Under the pieces are notes generated by a model. It was not told where the DNA came from. It worked only from the letters and a program-made list of their open reading frames with translations, and made no database searches. A DNA stretch of 64,000 nucleotides from NCBI RefSeq assembly GCF_000143415.4, contig NW_003314377.1:76240-140239 (forward strand). Reading direction: 5' to 3'. Source of the DNA: Selaginella moellendorffii (lineage: Eukaryota > Streptophyta > Lycopodiopsida > Selaginellales > Selaginellaceae). Positions 35,235 to 44,884 of this stretch are shown piece by piece. The position numbers and the translations under genes are program-made. Position 1 is the stretch's first letter. Every line of letters starts with the position of its first letter.

Positions 35235-35364
35235 GTGCCCAAATGTGCTATAGCGAAAGTGAATGTGAAGCAAGAGTTAGTCATTATCCTCTTGTCCTCT
35301 TTTATTTCAAGTGGAGAAGTCATGCTAGTGTCAGCGCCTAATTCACTTGACGTGCACTTGTTTT
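35235..35364 (+). pseudogene. 5' part of an interrupted host reading frame
   Basis: Reads MPKCAIAKVNVKQELVIILL then ISSGEVMLVSAPNSLDVH up to the LTR-B insertion. On the far side, at 52293, the same frame resumes (FYNNIFFELPPLVNSIDSKW). Removing the nested elements gives a continuous frame of about 100 codons. Identity unknown; short enough that chance is possible. Confidence 0.3.
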
Positions 35365-35868
35365 TGTATAGGCTTGCGCACGTGGTTTTGACCCTTTATC
35401 CTATGGTGATTTACCATAGGATAACACCACGAAGCGGAACCTAAACCCTCTTTATGCCACGTGATACATGCCACATGTCACATGCCACGTGTCCATGCCA
35501 CGTGTCCATAGGAATTCGAGGTTCAGGGCCTTGGGCCACTGAACGAAAGAACTGTGCCAAACTCCCAAGCATGGAGCCAACAAGTGATGGAACTGAATCA
35601 CGGAGCAACTCCCGAGCATAAAGCCCAAGGAGCGAGGAACAGGAGCCCGGAGCGACTTGGAACAGTCCTAGAGTAACCAGCATCCCATTGCCAGGACCAG
35701 CACGCAAAATGGAGCCAAACGGAGTCTGGCGCTATTTCGGCATACCAGTGGCCTAATGCGAGGATATGGGTACCCCACCAACTAGCATGGTATGGAACTT
35801 GGGCTTAGACCCAAGCCGGACGCAAAACAAGGATAGGCATGCAAGTGGGAGCTAGACTATGCCTCAGG
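35365..35868 (-). repeat. LTR-B 3' LTR, distal segment
   Basis: The outer (U5-side) part of the 3' LTR, matching 58550-59064 in reverse. It ends at the TCAGG target site of the chromovirus. The terminal sequence TGTATAGG differs from the TGTAGTGCATG expected from the plus copy. Confidence 0.75.
35864..35868 (+). repeat. Target duplication TCAGG, left
   Basis: Identical to 43783-43787 on the other side of the chromovirus. The unfilled site, TATGCCTCAGGTTGGTCG, is present in the other LTR-B copy at about 51639-51656. Confidence 0.95.
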
Positions 35869-37017
35869 TGTAAGGAACCGACTCCCCGAGATGTCGTAGG
35901 CTAAAGGATCCCCAAAAGCTTGACCGAAATGACAAAGAGTTCATCGGAAGGGACCAAGTTGAGGATCGAGTCCAAGACCGACTCTAGGACCGAGTTCGAG
36001 ATAGAGTCCGGAATCGAGTCCGAGACCGACTCGGGGACCGAGTTCGAGTCCGAGTTTGAGACCGAGTTCGAGACGGAGTCCGAGATCCGAAATCGGGTCC
36101 AAGACCGAGTCCGAGGTCGAGTCCGAGGTCGGGTCCGAGATCGGGTCCGAGATCGAGTCCGTGATCGAGTCCAAACCCGAATCCGAAGTCGGATCCGAAA
36201 TCGGGTCCGAGATCGAGCCAGAGACTAAGTCCAAATACTAATACGGGTCAAGGGGTGAAAGCCCAAAGCGTGCGTCTCCCAGGGGGGGGGGGGCTGCAGG
36301 GGGTTCCAAAAGTATAGTAGGGATAGTGAGGTCCAGGAACCAGTTTTGAAGGGACTCTCCAGTTGGGCTTCCAAACCGACTTGAGGTTGGGACTGGGACC
36401 GAGGGGCCTTGGGTGGGAGTGAGCATGGACTTGGCTGGTGCCGGAGGGGCCATCCAAGGAAGTGCTCAAGAGCAGCTCCCACTCCCGAAAGGGAAACTGA
36501 TTGCGGTGCTCCCGGCTCATGTGGAGTGGTGCCCCACTTGAGTACCATGCGGCTCATTGGTCCTCGCCCTTCCTAGGGGCTTGGGCCTTCCTTCGGGATG
36601 GAAGTGGGGGGCGAGAGGTACCCATACCGGGCCGCTAGGCCACGGTGTTTCGCCCCGGCGTCCCGAAGCAAGTGTTGCACTCAACACTTGGGATTTAGAG
36701 GGTCCCATGATCAAGTCTTGTGGTACCAAGGGATGTTAGGAACCTGGAAGCTTGGTGTGCTTGGCTGCTTGTGCTTGCGGGGAGTGTAGCTGAACCTTAA
36801 GTCCAGTCTAACCCGGGGAGGGGGATTGGGAGTGATTTGGGAATCCATGGAAGGATGGCTAACACTCCGTTGCTCGTGCAGTGAGTAGCTGAAACCAAGT
36901 AGGAGCGGGTACCATAGGCGAGAACCTTGGCGAGGGAACTTAGCAAAAGCCAAGGCAGTGTTGGACGGATAGGCGAGGTAAGCTGGCAAAGTGGAAAGGA
37001 AAAATTTGTGGCTTACA
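35869..37017 (+). repeat. 5' LTR of the chromovirus
   Basis: Begins TGTAAGGAACCGACTCC and ends TTTGTGGCTTACA. The upstream third (about 35940-36235) is an imperfect GAGTCCGAGACC/GAGATCGGGTCC array. This is followed by GGTGAAAGCCCAAAGCGTG, a 12-G run, CTGCAGGGGG and GGTTCCAAAAGTATAGTAGG, which may be the core promoter since other LTR families keep it. Confidence 0.95.
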
Positions 37018-37417
37018 ATTTGGTATCGGAGCGGTCTCGGGTCCGACTCTGTTGGTTGGCTAGGGGAATCATACCACATGTTGATTGACATCTGGCTGGT
37101 CCAGTTTGCTCCCACTGGGCTCGACCCGAGGGGTAGGGTGTCAAGAGAGTGAGGCTCTCGGGAGAGTTGCGGCTCTCAGCTTCCGTTCACGAGGGCGTGA
37201 ACTTGCAGGGAAGCGTGGTGGATTGTAAGCAACCAAAGGGAACGATTCGAGAGACGATCCATGGGGTTCAAATATAGAGGGAAAGGGCCCATGAACAAGA
37301 GTGCACCCCCTTTTCCAATCGGTTAAGGGTCTTGGGATAGTTGGAGTTAAGCGTCCTTGGGTTTGAATAGTACTGGGCTGGGTGACCTCCCGGGAAGTCC
37401 AAACTCAGGAGCTTACA
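37018..37417 (+). repeat. TRIM-2-like internal sequence plus LTR within the chromovirus leader
   Basis: 37018-37223 matches the inside of TRIM-2 at 61490-61788 read on its own strand (PBS region, GTTGGTTGGCTAGGGGAATC, CTGGTCCAGTTTGCTCC, TGTCAAGAGAG). 37224-37417 matches its 198-bp LTR (TGTAAGCAACC...GAGCTTACA). A second PBS-like TGGTATCGGAGC follows at 37420-37431. The chromovirus leader is therefore chimeric. Confidence 0.85.
37021..37032 (+). promoter_or_regulatory. Primer binding site, first
   Basis: TGGTATCGGAGC, three bases inside the LTR end. It differs by one base from TGGTATCAGAGC, the usual complement of plant initiator tRNA-Met. Confidence 0.75.
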
Positions 37418-37475
37418 TTTGGTATCGGAGCCTTCTCCTCAGTTCTAGCGAAGGATAGAGGCGGATTGCTGGGAG

Positions 37476-39341
37476 ATGGCAAGGGCAGGGCGTAAGCGAA
37501 CCCAGGCGGAGACAGAACCTCCGCCAGAGCTAGAGCCTCCGGTCGAACAAGAGGCTATGGATGAGGAATCCTTGCATGAGGAGGACTCTAGTGAGGAAAC
37601 TTCCAAACAGGAGTCCGGTGGCGAGGTTCGGTCGTCCAAGGCTCGATTGGACGTTCTAGAAGGTCAATTGGCGCAGACCAATGCCCTGCTGGAGACTCTC
37701 GTACGCAAGCTAAAGCGTGACGAGAAGCGGAAGAAAAGGCGAAAGACTGCGGATGCTGGCAGCGCAGAAGGTGCGGACCCTTCGGCAGGGACTGAGGCAA
37801 AACCAGACAAGGTCGAACAGACCGAAGTGGAATCAGTCCCTCAGGCAGTTCCCAAGTACAAACCAAAGCCCCCACCGGTGTTCAAGGGAGTGAACGACTA
37901 TAAGGTTGTGGAGGATTGGTTTTACGATATGGAGGACTACTTCCGAGCGTTACGGTTACCGAGCTCGGAGAAGGTCCCATGTGCAAAACCATACTTGGCA
38001 GATAATGCCAAGTCTTGGTGGAGAACAACGGAGGCCAACGAAGGACCGGTGGCCACCTGGGACATGATGAAGGCGAGGATCCGCGCGACATACGTTCCTC
38101 CGAATGCCACTCTGCATCTGAGAGATGAGCTGAGTAGGCTGAAGCAGACTGGAACCATCCAGGAATATGTGAATGGGTTCATGGCAAAGAGGATACTTGT
38201 CACGGACATGGGGGATATGGATGCGTTCCATGCCTTTATATCAGGTTTGCAAACCTGGGCTCGCGGTGAGGTGATGCGCTGGAACCCGACCAACTACAAG
38301 GAAGCGTTGGATGCGGCCATCAAGGTGCATTTCAACGATAACCTGCGAAAGGGGAACACGACGGGGTCGGGATCCACGTTTCACAAAGGGGCCAAACCGA
38401 GGGGAACATATAGCAGGGGGAAATTCAAGAAGAGTTTCTCTAAGAATGAGTCCTCGGGATTTCGGAAAGGCAAATCCGGTGGCCAGCGAGCAAGTACGTG
38501 GGGGAGTCAAGCGAAAAGAGACAAACCCACGGATAAGAAGGTCAAGTCATATAGCAGCGTGGGAAACAACGTATGCTATAACTGCGGTGAAGCGGGACAC
38601 TTTTCGAGGGAATGTCCCTACCCGAAGAAGGCCAGAGCCAATATGGCCATCAAGTCGGGCGAAGTCCAAAATGAGGTATGTGATTCAGTCCCTAACTCAA
38701 AGTTACTCATTACACGAGCAACTTTGGTAGAGAGTCGTTCGCGACATCTACTAGCCCTCCGAGGGAAGCTCGGAGGTAGCTTTGTTAAGATCCTTATTGA
38801 CACGGGTGCTTCGGATAATTTTGTGGCTGCAGACATAGTCCGGCAAGCCGGACTAACGGTGCAGCGGCTAGGCGAACCAAGGACTATAGAGTTTGTTCAA
38901 GGTAGCCAAAGCACCGATGAGGTACTTCGACAAGCGAAAGTCGAAGTAGGGACATGGAAGGTAGACATGGATTTCACCGTGTTGGACATGGCGGGATTTG
39001 ACGTGATCTTCGGAATGGATTGGTTCAATCGGTTCGTGGTAGCCCTACATGGACAAGGTAGGAACCTTGTGGTACTGGCGAATGCCCAAGGAAGAAGATC
39101 TAGGGTGGAAGCCCAGGATCTAAAGGTAGGGCAAAGCAAGGCCAAAGAATCCTGCTTAAACCTGGTGTCCACGAGAGGACAACTCACTAAAGGAACTAAG
39201 GCAGCCTTTTTGTGCTTACTCTCGGTGAAGAGTGACAAAAAGACAAGAACGGAAGAAGTGCCTTTAGTGATCCAGCGGGTGTTGGACCAATTCCAGGATA
39301 CCATGCCGGAGGAGCTACCGGCGGGGCTGCCCCCAGCATGA
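37476..39341 (+). CDS. Chromovirus gag and protease
   Basis: A 621-residue frame. An acidic N-terminal region is followed by a capsid-like domain (VVEDWFYDMEDYFRAL; WWRTTEANEGPVATWDMMK; GTIQEYVNGFM), a basic glycine/serine-rich linker, the CCHC knuckle CYNCGEAGHFSREC, then aspartic protease LIDTGASDNFVAADIV and FDVIFGMDWF. The frame ends at TGA 39339-39341, exactly where related elements continue into RT. The next 14 codons stay in the same frame, and CGA to TGA is the simplest explanation. Start chosen as the first ATG after the second PBS. Packages RNA and processes the polyprotein. Confidence 0.93.
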   Translation: MARAGRKRTQAETEPPPELEPPVEQEAMDEESLHEEDSSEETSKQESGGEVRSSKARLDVLEGQLAQTNALLETLVRKLKRDEKRKKRRKTADAGSAEGADPSAGTEAKPDKVEQTEVESVPQAVPKYKPKPPPVFKGVNDYKVVEDWFYDMEDYFRALRLPSSEKVPCAKPYLADNAKSWWRTTEANEGPVATWDMMKARIRATYVPPNATLHLRDELSRLKQTGTIQEYVNGFMAKRILVTDMGDMDAFHAFISGLQTWARGEVMRWNPTNYKEALDAAIKVHFNDNLRKGNTTGSGSTFHKGAKPRGTYSRGKFKKSFSKNESSGFRKGKSGGQRASTWGSQAKRDKPTDKKVKSYSSVGNNVCYNCGEAGHFSRECPYPKKARANMAIKSGEVQNEVCDSVPNSKLLITRATLVESRSRHLLALRGKLGGSFVKILIDTGASDNFVAADIVRQAGLTVQRLGEPRTIEFVQGSQSTDEVLRQAKVEVGTWKVDMDFTVLDMAGFDVIFGMDWFNRFVVALHGQGRNLVVLANAQGRRSRVEAQDLKVGQSKAKESCLNLVSTRGQLTKGTKAAFLCLLSVKSDKKTRTEEVPLVIQRVLDQFQDTMPEELPAGLPPA

Positions 39342-41332
39342 CCAATAGAACATAAGATTGAGCTGGTCAAGGGTGCTGAGGCAGTGGTTCGTCCCCCTTA
39401 TCGTTTGAACGAAAAAGAACTCAAGGAGCTCAAGTGCCAACTAGAGGAGTTGGTGGACAAAGGGTATGTTAGGTTGAGCAAGTCGCCGTATGGGGCGCCG
39501 GTGTTATTTGTGAAAAAGAAAGATGGATCTATGCGCATGTGCATAGACTACCGCTTGCTCAACAAGTATACAAAGAAGAACAAGTACCCTTTGCCAAGGA
39601 TTGAGGACCTGTTCGATAGGTTGGGAAAGGCAAAATACTTCTCGAGGATTGACCTAAGGTCAGGATACTACCAGATCAAGGTAGCCGAGGAAGATGTCGA
39701 GAAGACAACCTGTCGAACGAGGTATGGGAGCTTTGAGTTTCTGGTGATGCCCTTCGGGCTATGTAATGCGCCGGCAACGTTTTCGGCGCTAATGAACCAC
39801 GTCTTTGTACCCTATCTGGATCACTTCGGGGTCGTCTATATCGACGACATCCTGATCTATAGCGAGACGCTAGAAGAGCATGCCGAACACTTGGTGAAGG
39901 TGTTTGAGAAACTAAGGGAACACAAGCTGTATGCTAAAGAGAACAAATGTGACTTTGCTCAACAAGAGGTAAAGTTTCTCGGGCATGTGGTGGGCCAGGA
40001 CGGGCTCAAGGTGGACCCGGAGAAGGTCCAAGTGATCCAGGAATGGGAGCGACCATCGAATGTACATGAGTTGAGGGCATTCCTGGGGCTATGCAACTAC
40101 TATCGAAAGTTTATCAGACACTATTCGAGAGTAGCCCTGCCCTTAACGGACCAAACAGGAAAAGGGAAGATGGTATGGACAGCAGAATGCGAGGCGGCAT
40201 TCGTCCACCTCAAAGGGAAGTTGAGGAAGGCTCCCGTATTGGCATTGCCAGACTTTGGTAAGGACTTTGAGGTAGAAACGGATGCTTCGGACTTTGCGTT
40301 GGGCGCAGTTCTGAAGCAAGACAACCATCCGGTAGCGTTCTTCTCGAAGAAGCTGGACAAGGCTCAACGGAAGTGGCCTGCCCATGAGAAGGAATTGTTT
40401 GCGGTGGTCAAGGCACTCAAGGAGTGGCGACACTACCTTGGGAGACACTTCAAGGTTTACACGGACAATGTGGCAACGAAACACTTCTTGTCACAGCCCG
40501 ACCTAAGAGGGAAACAAGGTCGGTGGGCCAATGCCTTGGCCGAGTTTGATTGCGAAATTCTGTACAAGCCTGGGAAGAGCAATATCGTGGCGGATGCGCT
40601 AAGTCAAAAAGCGAGCTTGAAGTTGGCAATATCCAGCACAACAGCAACCTTCTGGGATGATGTGCGGACAGCATATGAGAACGATGGTCTAGCACAAGAA
40701 GTGTTGCTGAGGAATCTAGAGGCGCGGGAAGCTCACCAGAGAGGTGAGCTGCCAACAGAAGAGAAAATGGGCTATGCGGAACGCAACGGACTCATTTATT
40801 ACAAGCAAACGAGGGTGTATGTTCCAGAAGGGGAACTAAGGAAGGTGGCCTTAGAAGAGTGTCATGACGGACCTCTTGCGGGACACGGCGGAGTGCCCAA
40901 GACGATGGGCTTACTCAAGAGGAAGTACCATTGGCCAGATATGGCTAAGGACGTCCAAGACTATGTAAAGACATGTCCAACATGTCAGCAGGTCAAAGCC
41001 GTGACTAAGGCTAGTGGGGCCAATTCCAGATCGCCCGTGGAAATGTCTTACGATGGACTTCATCACGGGACTACCCCCAAGCGAGGGGTTCGATGCGATA
41101 TTCGTGGTGGTGGACCGATTTTCAAAGATGGCACATTTCATACCCACCACAACGGACGTGGATGCGGAAGGTGTGGCGAAGCTGTTCTTCGAACAAGTGG
41201 TTCGAGTGCGGGGAAGGCCGGAAGAGATTATCTCAGATCGAGATAAGATCTTCACTAGTAGGTTCTGGAGGACACTCCTAGAACAGTATCGCACCAAATT
41301 GAAATTCAGCACAGCCTATCACCCACAGACAG

Positions 41333-41379
41333 GTAATGGGTATTAAGTCAAGATTGATGGCACTAACACTTCTTGACAG
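41333..41379 (+). other. 47-nt intron inside the integrase catalytic motif
   Basis: GTAATG...CTTGACAG with CACTAAC about 20 nt before the end as a branch-point candidate. Exons join as HPQT|DGQTE, exactly the conserved gypsy motif; retained, it would end the frame at a TAA within the intron. Confidence 0.85.
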
Positions 41380-41797
41380 ACGGACAAACGGAAAGGGTGA
41401 ATAGGCAGCTGGAGGATTATTTGCGATGCTATGTCTCGGGAGACCAGACCGACTGGGTAAGTCATTTGGGACTTGCGGAAATGTGTTATAACAACTCACC
41501 ACACTCAAGCATCGGGGTGAGTCCATGGGAAGTCATCAATGGGCGAGCTATTGAAGGTCCTGTGGAACTCGGCGTGGCCGAGTATCATGGAGAGTTACCC
41601 GCAGTGGAGGCATTCACGGCGGAAAGACTCAACATTTGGAATCTAGTGAGGGATTCCTTGGAACGGGCTCAACAAAGGCAAACTAAGTACGCGAACCAAA
41701 AGCGTCGGGATGTGGAGTTCCAAGCTGGGGAGAAGGTGTGGCTGAACACCAAGAACCTCAGACTACCAAGCTGGATCAGCCAAAAGTTGACCCAAAG

Positions 41798-41849
41798 GTA
41801 AAGATGCATGTATTCCTGTAAATGAATTGATCTTGAGTTACTTAAGCAG
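41798..41849 (+). other. 52-nt intron before the integrase C-terminal domain
   Basis: GTAAAG...CTTAAGCAG. Joining gives KLTQ|RFAGPYEIEARIGKVAY, the standard GPY-type motif context of gypsy integrase, so splicing rather than a frame break is indicated. Confidence 0.85.
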
Positions 41850-42231
41850 GTTCGCGGGGCCTTATGAAATTGAGGCACGAATCGGTAAAGTGGCTTACCG
41901 ACTCCGACTTCCTCGAGAGATGGGGAAGATGCACCCAGTGTTCCACGTGAACTTACTCAAGCCGTACTTTGAGGATCCGCTTCGCAAGGACCAAGTGAGA
42001 CCTTTACCTGAGGTTATCCAAGGGGAAGAGGAATACGAAGTCGAGGCCATCCTCAATGCGCGCAAGAGCAAGCGACAAGGACGCGAGGTGAGAGAGTTCC
42101 ATGTGAAGTGGAAAGGATTTCCACACTGCGAAGCAACATGGGAACCGGAGGAGAACCTAGCGAACGCACGAGATCTAGTGGAGGAATTTCTGCAAGGCAG
42201 AACTTTATGTACTTATGCAAAATTCAATTAA

Positions 42232-42634
42232 AAATATCAATTTGCAAAGTTGAGCAAGTGGCATATGTTGGGACCCGAAGGCGCGCCAAAGGTAAGCTAA
42301 TTAGCATGGGTTGGATAGGTCGACCAGGCGTAGGGCACTACGCCCGACTCCCTGCGGGGATGTCGAATCCGTAGACGTATTCTACGGAGGTTGGGTTCGA
42401 GTCCCAACCCCCTAGTAAAGCAAGGCTGGGTTCAAGTCCCGACCCTATACTAGGGCGTGGTGAGGTGAGGAGTATAGGGACACCTATATTCCATTGTCAT
42501 GGGCTCTTGGCCGGGGAGGCTAACTTAGGCACACCGCTAAGTGGGGGGATGCCCCCGGAGACATGGACAACAAGTCGTAGGATAAAACGAGACGTTCGAT
42601 GTGGGCATCGAACTTCTTCTATGGGTGGTGGAGT
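42232..42634 (+). other. Chromovirus 3' noncoding region with polypurine tract
   Basis: About 400 bp without coding frames. It ends GGGTGGTGGAG (about 42624-42634) immediately before the 3' LTR, a suitable plus-strand primer. Two TTCGAGTCCCAACCC/TTCAAGTCCCGACCC segments mimic a tRNA T-arm but lack the rest of a tRNA. Confidence 0.6.
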
Positions 42635-43782
42635 TGTAAGGAACCGACTCCCCGAGATGTCGTAGGCTAAAGGATCCCCAAAAGCTTGACCGAAATGACA
42701 AAGAGTTCATCGGAAGGGACCAAGTCGAGGATCCAGTCCAAGACCGACTCTAGGACCGAGTTCAAGATAGAGTCCGGAATCGAGTCCGAGACCGACTCGG
42801 GGACCGAGTTCGAGTCCGAGTTTGAGACCGAGTTCGAGACGGAGTCCGAGATCCCAAATCGGGTCCAAGACCGAGTCCGAGGTCGAGTCCGAGGTCGGGT
42901 CCGAGATCGGGTCCGAGATCGAGTCCGTGATCGAGTCCGAACCCGAATCCGAAGTCGGATCCGAAATCGGGTCCGAGATCGAGCCAGAGACTAAGTCCAA
43001 ATACTAATATGGGTCAAGGGGTGAAAGCCCAAAGCGTGCGTCTCCCAGGGGGGGGGGGCTGCAGGGGGTTCCAAAAGTATAGTAGGGATAGTGAGGTCCA
43101 GGAACCAGTTTTGAAGGGACTCTCCAGTTGGGCTTCCAAACCGACTTGAGGTTGGGACTGGGACCGAGGGGCCTTGGGTGGGAGTGAGCATGGACTTGGC
43201 TGGTGCCGAAGGGGCCATCCAAGGAAGTGCTCAAGAGCAGCTCCCACTCCCGAAAGGGAAACCGATTGCGGTGCTCCCGGCTCATGTGGAGTGGTGCCCC
43301 ACTTGAGTACCATGCGGCTCATTGGTCCTCGCCCTTCCTAGGGGCTTGGGCCTTCCTTCGGGATGGAAGTGGGGGGCGAGAGGTACCCATACCGGGCCGC
43401 TAGGCCACGGTGTTTCGCCCCGGCGTCCCGAAGCAAGTGTTGCACTCAACACTTGGGATTTAGAGGGTCCCATGATCAAGTCTTGTGGTACCAAGGGATG
43501 TTAGGAACCTGGAAGCTTGGTGTGCTTGGCTGCTTGTGCTTGCGGGGAGTGTAGCTGAACCTTAAGTCCAGTCTAACCCGGGGAGGGGGATTGGGAGTGA
43601 TTTGGGAATCCATGGAAGGATGGCTAACACTCCGTTGCTCGTGCAGTGAGTAGCTGAAACCAAGTAGGAGCGGGTATCATAGGCGAGAACCTTGGCGAGG
43701 GAACTTAGCAAAAGCCAAGGCAGTGTTGGACGGATAGGCGAGGTAAGCTGGCAAAGTGGAAAGGAAAAATTTGTGGCTTACA
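42635..43782 (+). repeat. 3' LTR of the chromovirus
   Basis: Same landmarks as the 5' LTR, one G shorter in the G-run and about ten substitutions different. Followed by TCAGG (43783-43787). Confidence 0.95.
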
Positions 43783-44422
43783 TCAGGTTGGTCAGCCATG
43801 CCCAACCTACTCACTATCCCTACTATATATTTGGAACCCCCCCTTGAGGAACACACGCTTTGGGCTTTCACCCCAAGCCTCCCTTAGTATCAGGAGTTAG
43901 TCTCTGGGACAAGCTTGAAACTTACTAAATATGGAATGTCCCTAGATTGTGAATTTGGACACGGGACGAACACCATTGTGTTCGGGCCAATCTTTACATT
44001 CCGTAGATATGCCAAATGAGTGAATCTAAACACTTTCCATAAATAGCATTTGGGACTGAAATGAGACTAACACAAAGGGCATGATAGCGAGGGTGTTTGG
44101 CAGACACGGTAAGCTATCATCCAGCGATATTAAGGGACCAATCTCAATATGCGAGGGTTCTTGTCACTAGCCAGTGCAAGACATAACGAGACAGGAACTC
44201 CTTACCGGGCTAAGTATGCTTAGCTAATAACACGTAGGAATTCCGTCCTTATGCTTGTCTGGTCTAAGTACATTCGAAATGCCCTGTTAACTCCACTAGC
44301 ACAAGAGGGACTAATAAAGGGTCCAACAATACCGACCTCTTGCTGTCGTGGCAGTAAGGTAAGAGTGTCCGTAAGGACTGGTCGACAGGTAACTTTCGAT
44401 ACCCAAAGTCACATTCGCCACA
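43783..44422 (-). repeat. LTR-B 3' LTR, proximal segment
   Basis: Remainder of the LTR-B 3' LTR after the chromovirus, ending in ...GAATGTGACTTTGGGT on the minus strand reading from TGTGGCGAATG. The last TCAGG here is the right target duplication. Confidence 0.8.
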
Positions 44423-44438
44423 CTCTCCCCCCCCTAGG
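44423..44438 (-). promoter_or_regulatory. LTR-B polypurine tract
   Basis: Minus strand reads TAGGGGGGGGGAGAG directly before the LTR start, the position and composition expected of the plus-strand primer. Confidence 0.65.
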
Positions 44439-44884
44439 GAAGATCAACATCCTCGTCGATGCATACTCAAGTCTAGAATACCGCCAAGGAAACAACTCCA
44501 GAAAAAGTTCACGGTACTCACACTATATGAAAAATGCACCAACTTAAATGAGTAGGGGGGCAACCTCTTTGTCTAACGTGGATGCGCTACCAACTTCGAC
44601 ACTTTCTGGCCGTCGCCAACAAGGAAATGACCAACAGAGTTAGCCATCCTTGCTGCTCTGGTTTTCACCCAGCTACAAAAGTGTGATACGCCCTGCTCGC
44701 AGGGACATAGAGAGAGAAGCCAGAGGCCCCAACCCTCTTGAGCAAAGAAACCAAACCCATCAGTAAGGTTTAGATAGACTACTATAAACAGGCAGTTAGA
44801 GTTGTTTACACGGTCACACCCTTTCAACGGAATAAGGAACATCGACAGAGAGGCGGGTTATGTGACCAGTCGACAGTAGCTACC

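Larger units (their letters stand above)
39342..42231 (+). pseudogene. Chromovirus RT, RNase H, integrase and chromodomain, with introns
   Basis: RT shows [20 protein letters not shown] and an intact [11 protein letters not shown] box. RNase H has [18 protein letters not shown]. Integrase has the zinc region ([15 protein letters not shown]) and core residues in [16 protein letters not shown] and HPQT...DGQTERVNRQLE. A chromodomain follows (EEYEVEAILNARKSKRQ; FHVKWKGFPHCEATWEPEEN). The frame shifts near 41015-41022 in a GGGG run. Two GT-AG introns at 41333-41379 and 41798-41849 restore perfect continuity. The chromodomain would direct integration toward histone-marked chromatin. Apart from the TGA and the frameshift it looks recently functional. 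Confidence 0.93.
35869..43782 (+). mobile_element. Young Ty3/gypsy chromovirus (LTR-A family)
   Basis: TG...CA LTRs of about 1149 bp (35869-37017 and 42635-43782) differ at roughly ten positions by eye. There is a perfect 5-bp target duplication TCAGG, a PBS directly inside the 5' LTR, and a gag-protease-RT-RNase H-integrase-chromodomain order. It inserted into an LTR of LTR-B. Defects are few: one TGA between protease and RT, and one frameshift entering integrase. Two short introns interrupt integrase. The leader contains TRIM-2 sequence. Confidence 0.97.

Noticed and set aside
35920-36241. ESE/RVRDRV-type frames in the LTR (also 42686-43007 and 44936-45238)
   Set aside because: They arise from the purine array of the LTR on both strands; no coding evidence.
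36225-36789. Proline-rich and glycine-rich frames in the LTR
   Set aside because: Repeated identically in each LTR copy and overlapping on both strands; noncoding LTR sequence.
41014-41022. A further short intron to explain the frame shift entering integrase
   Set aside because: No GT-AG pair of suitable size fits; a 1-2-base slip in the GGGG run is simpler.
42366-42450. tRNA-like T-arm sequences after the chromovirus chromodomain
   Set aside because: Only the T-arm-like hairpin is present; no acceptor, D or proper anticodon arms.
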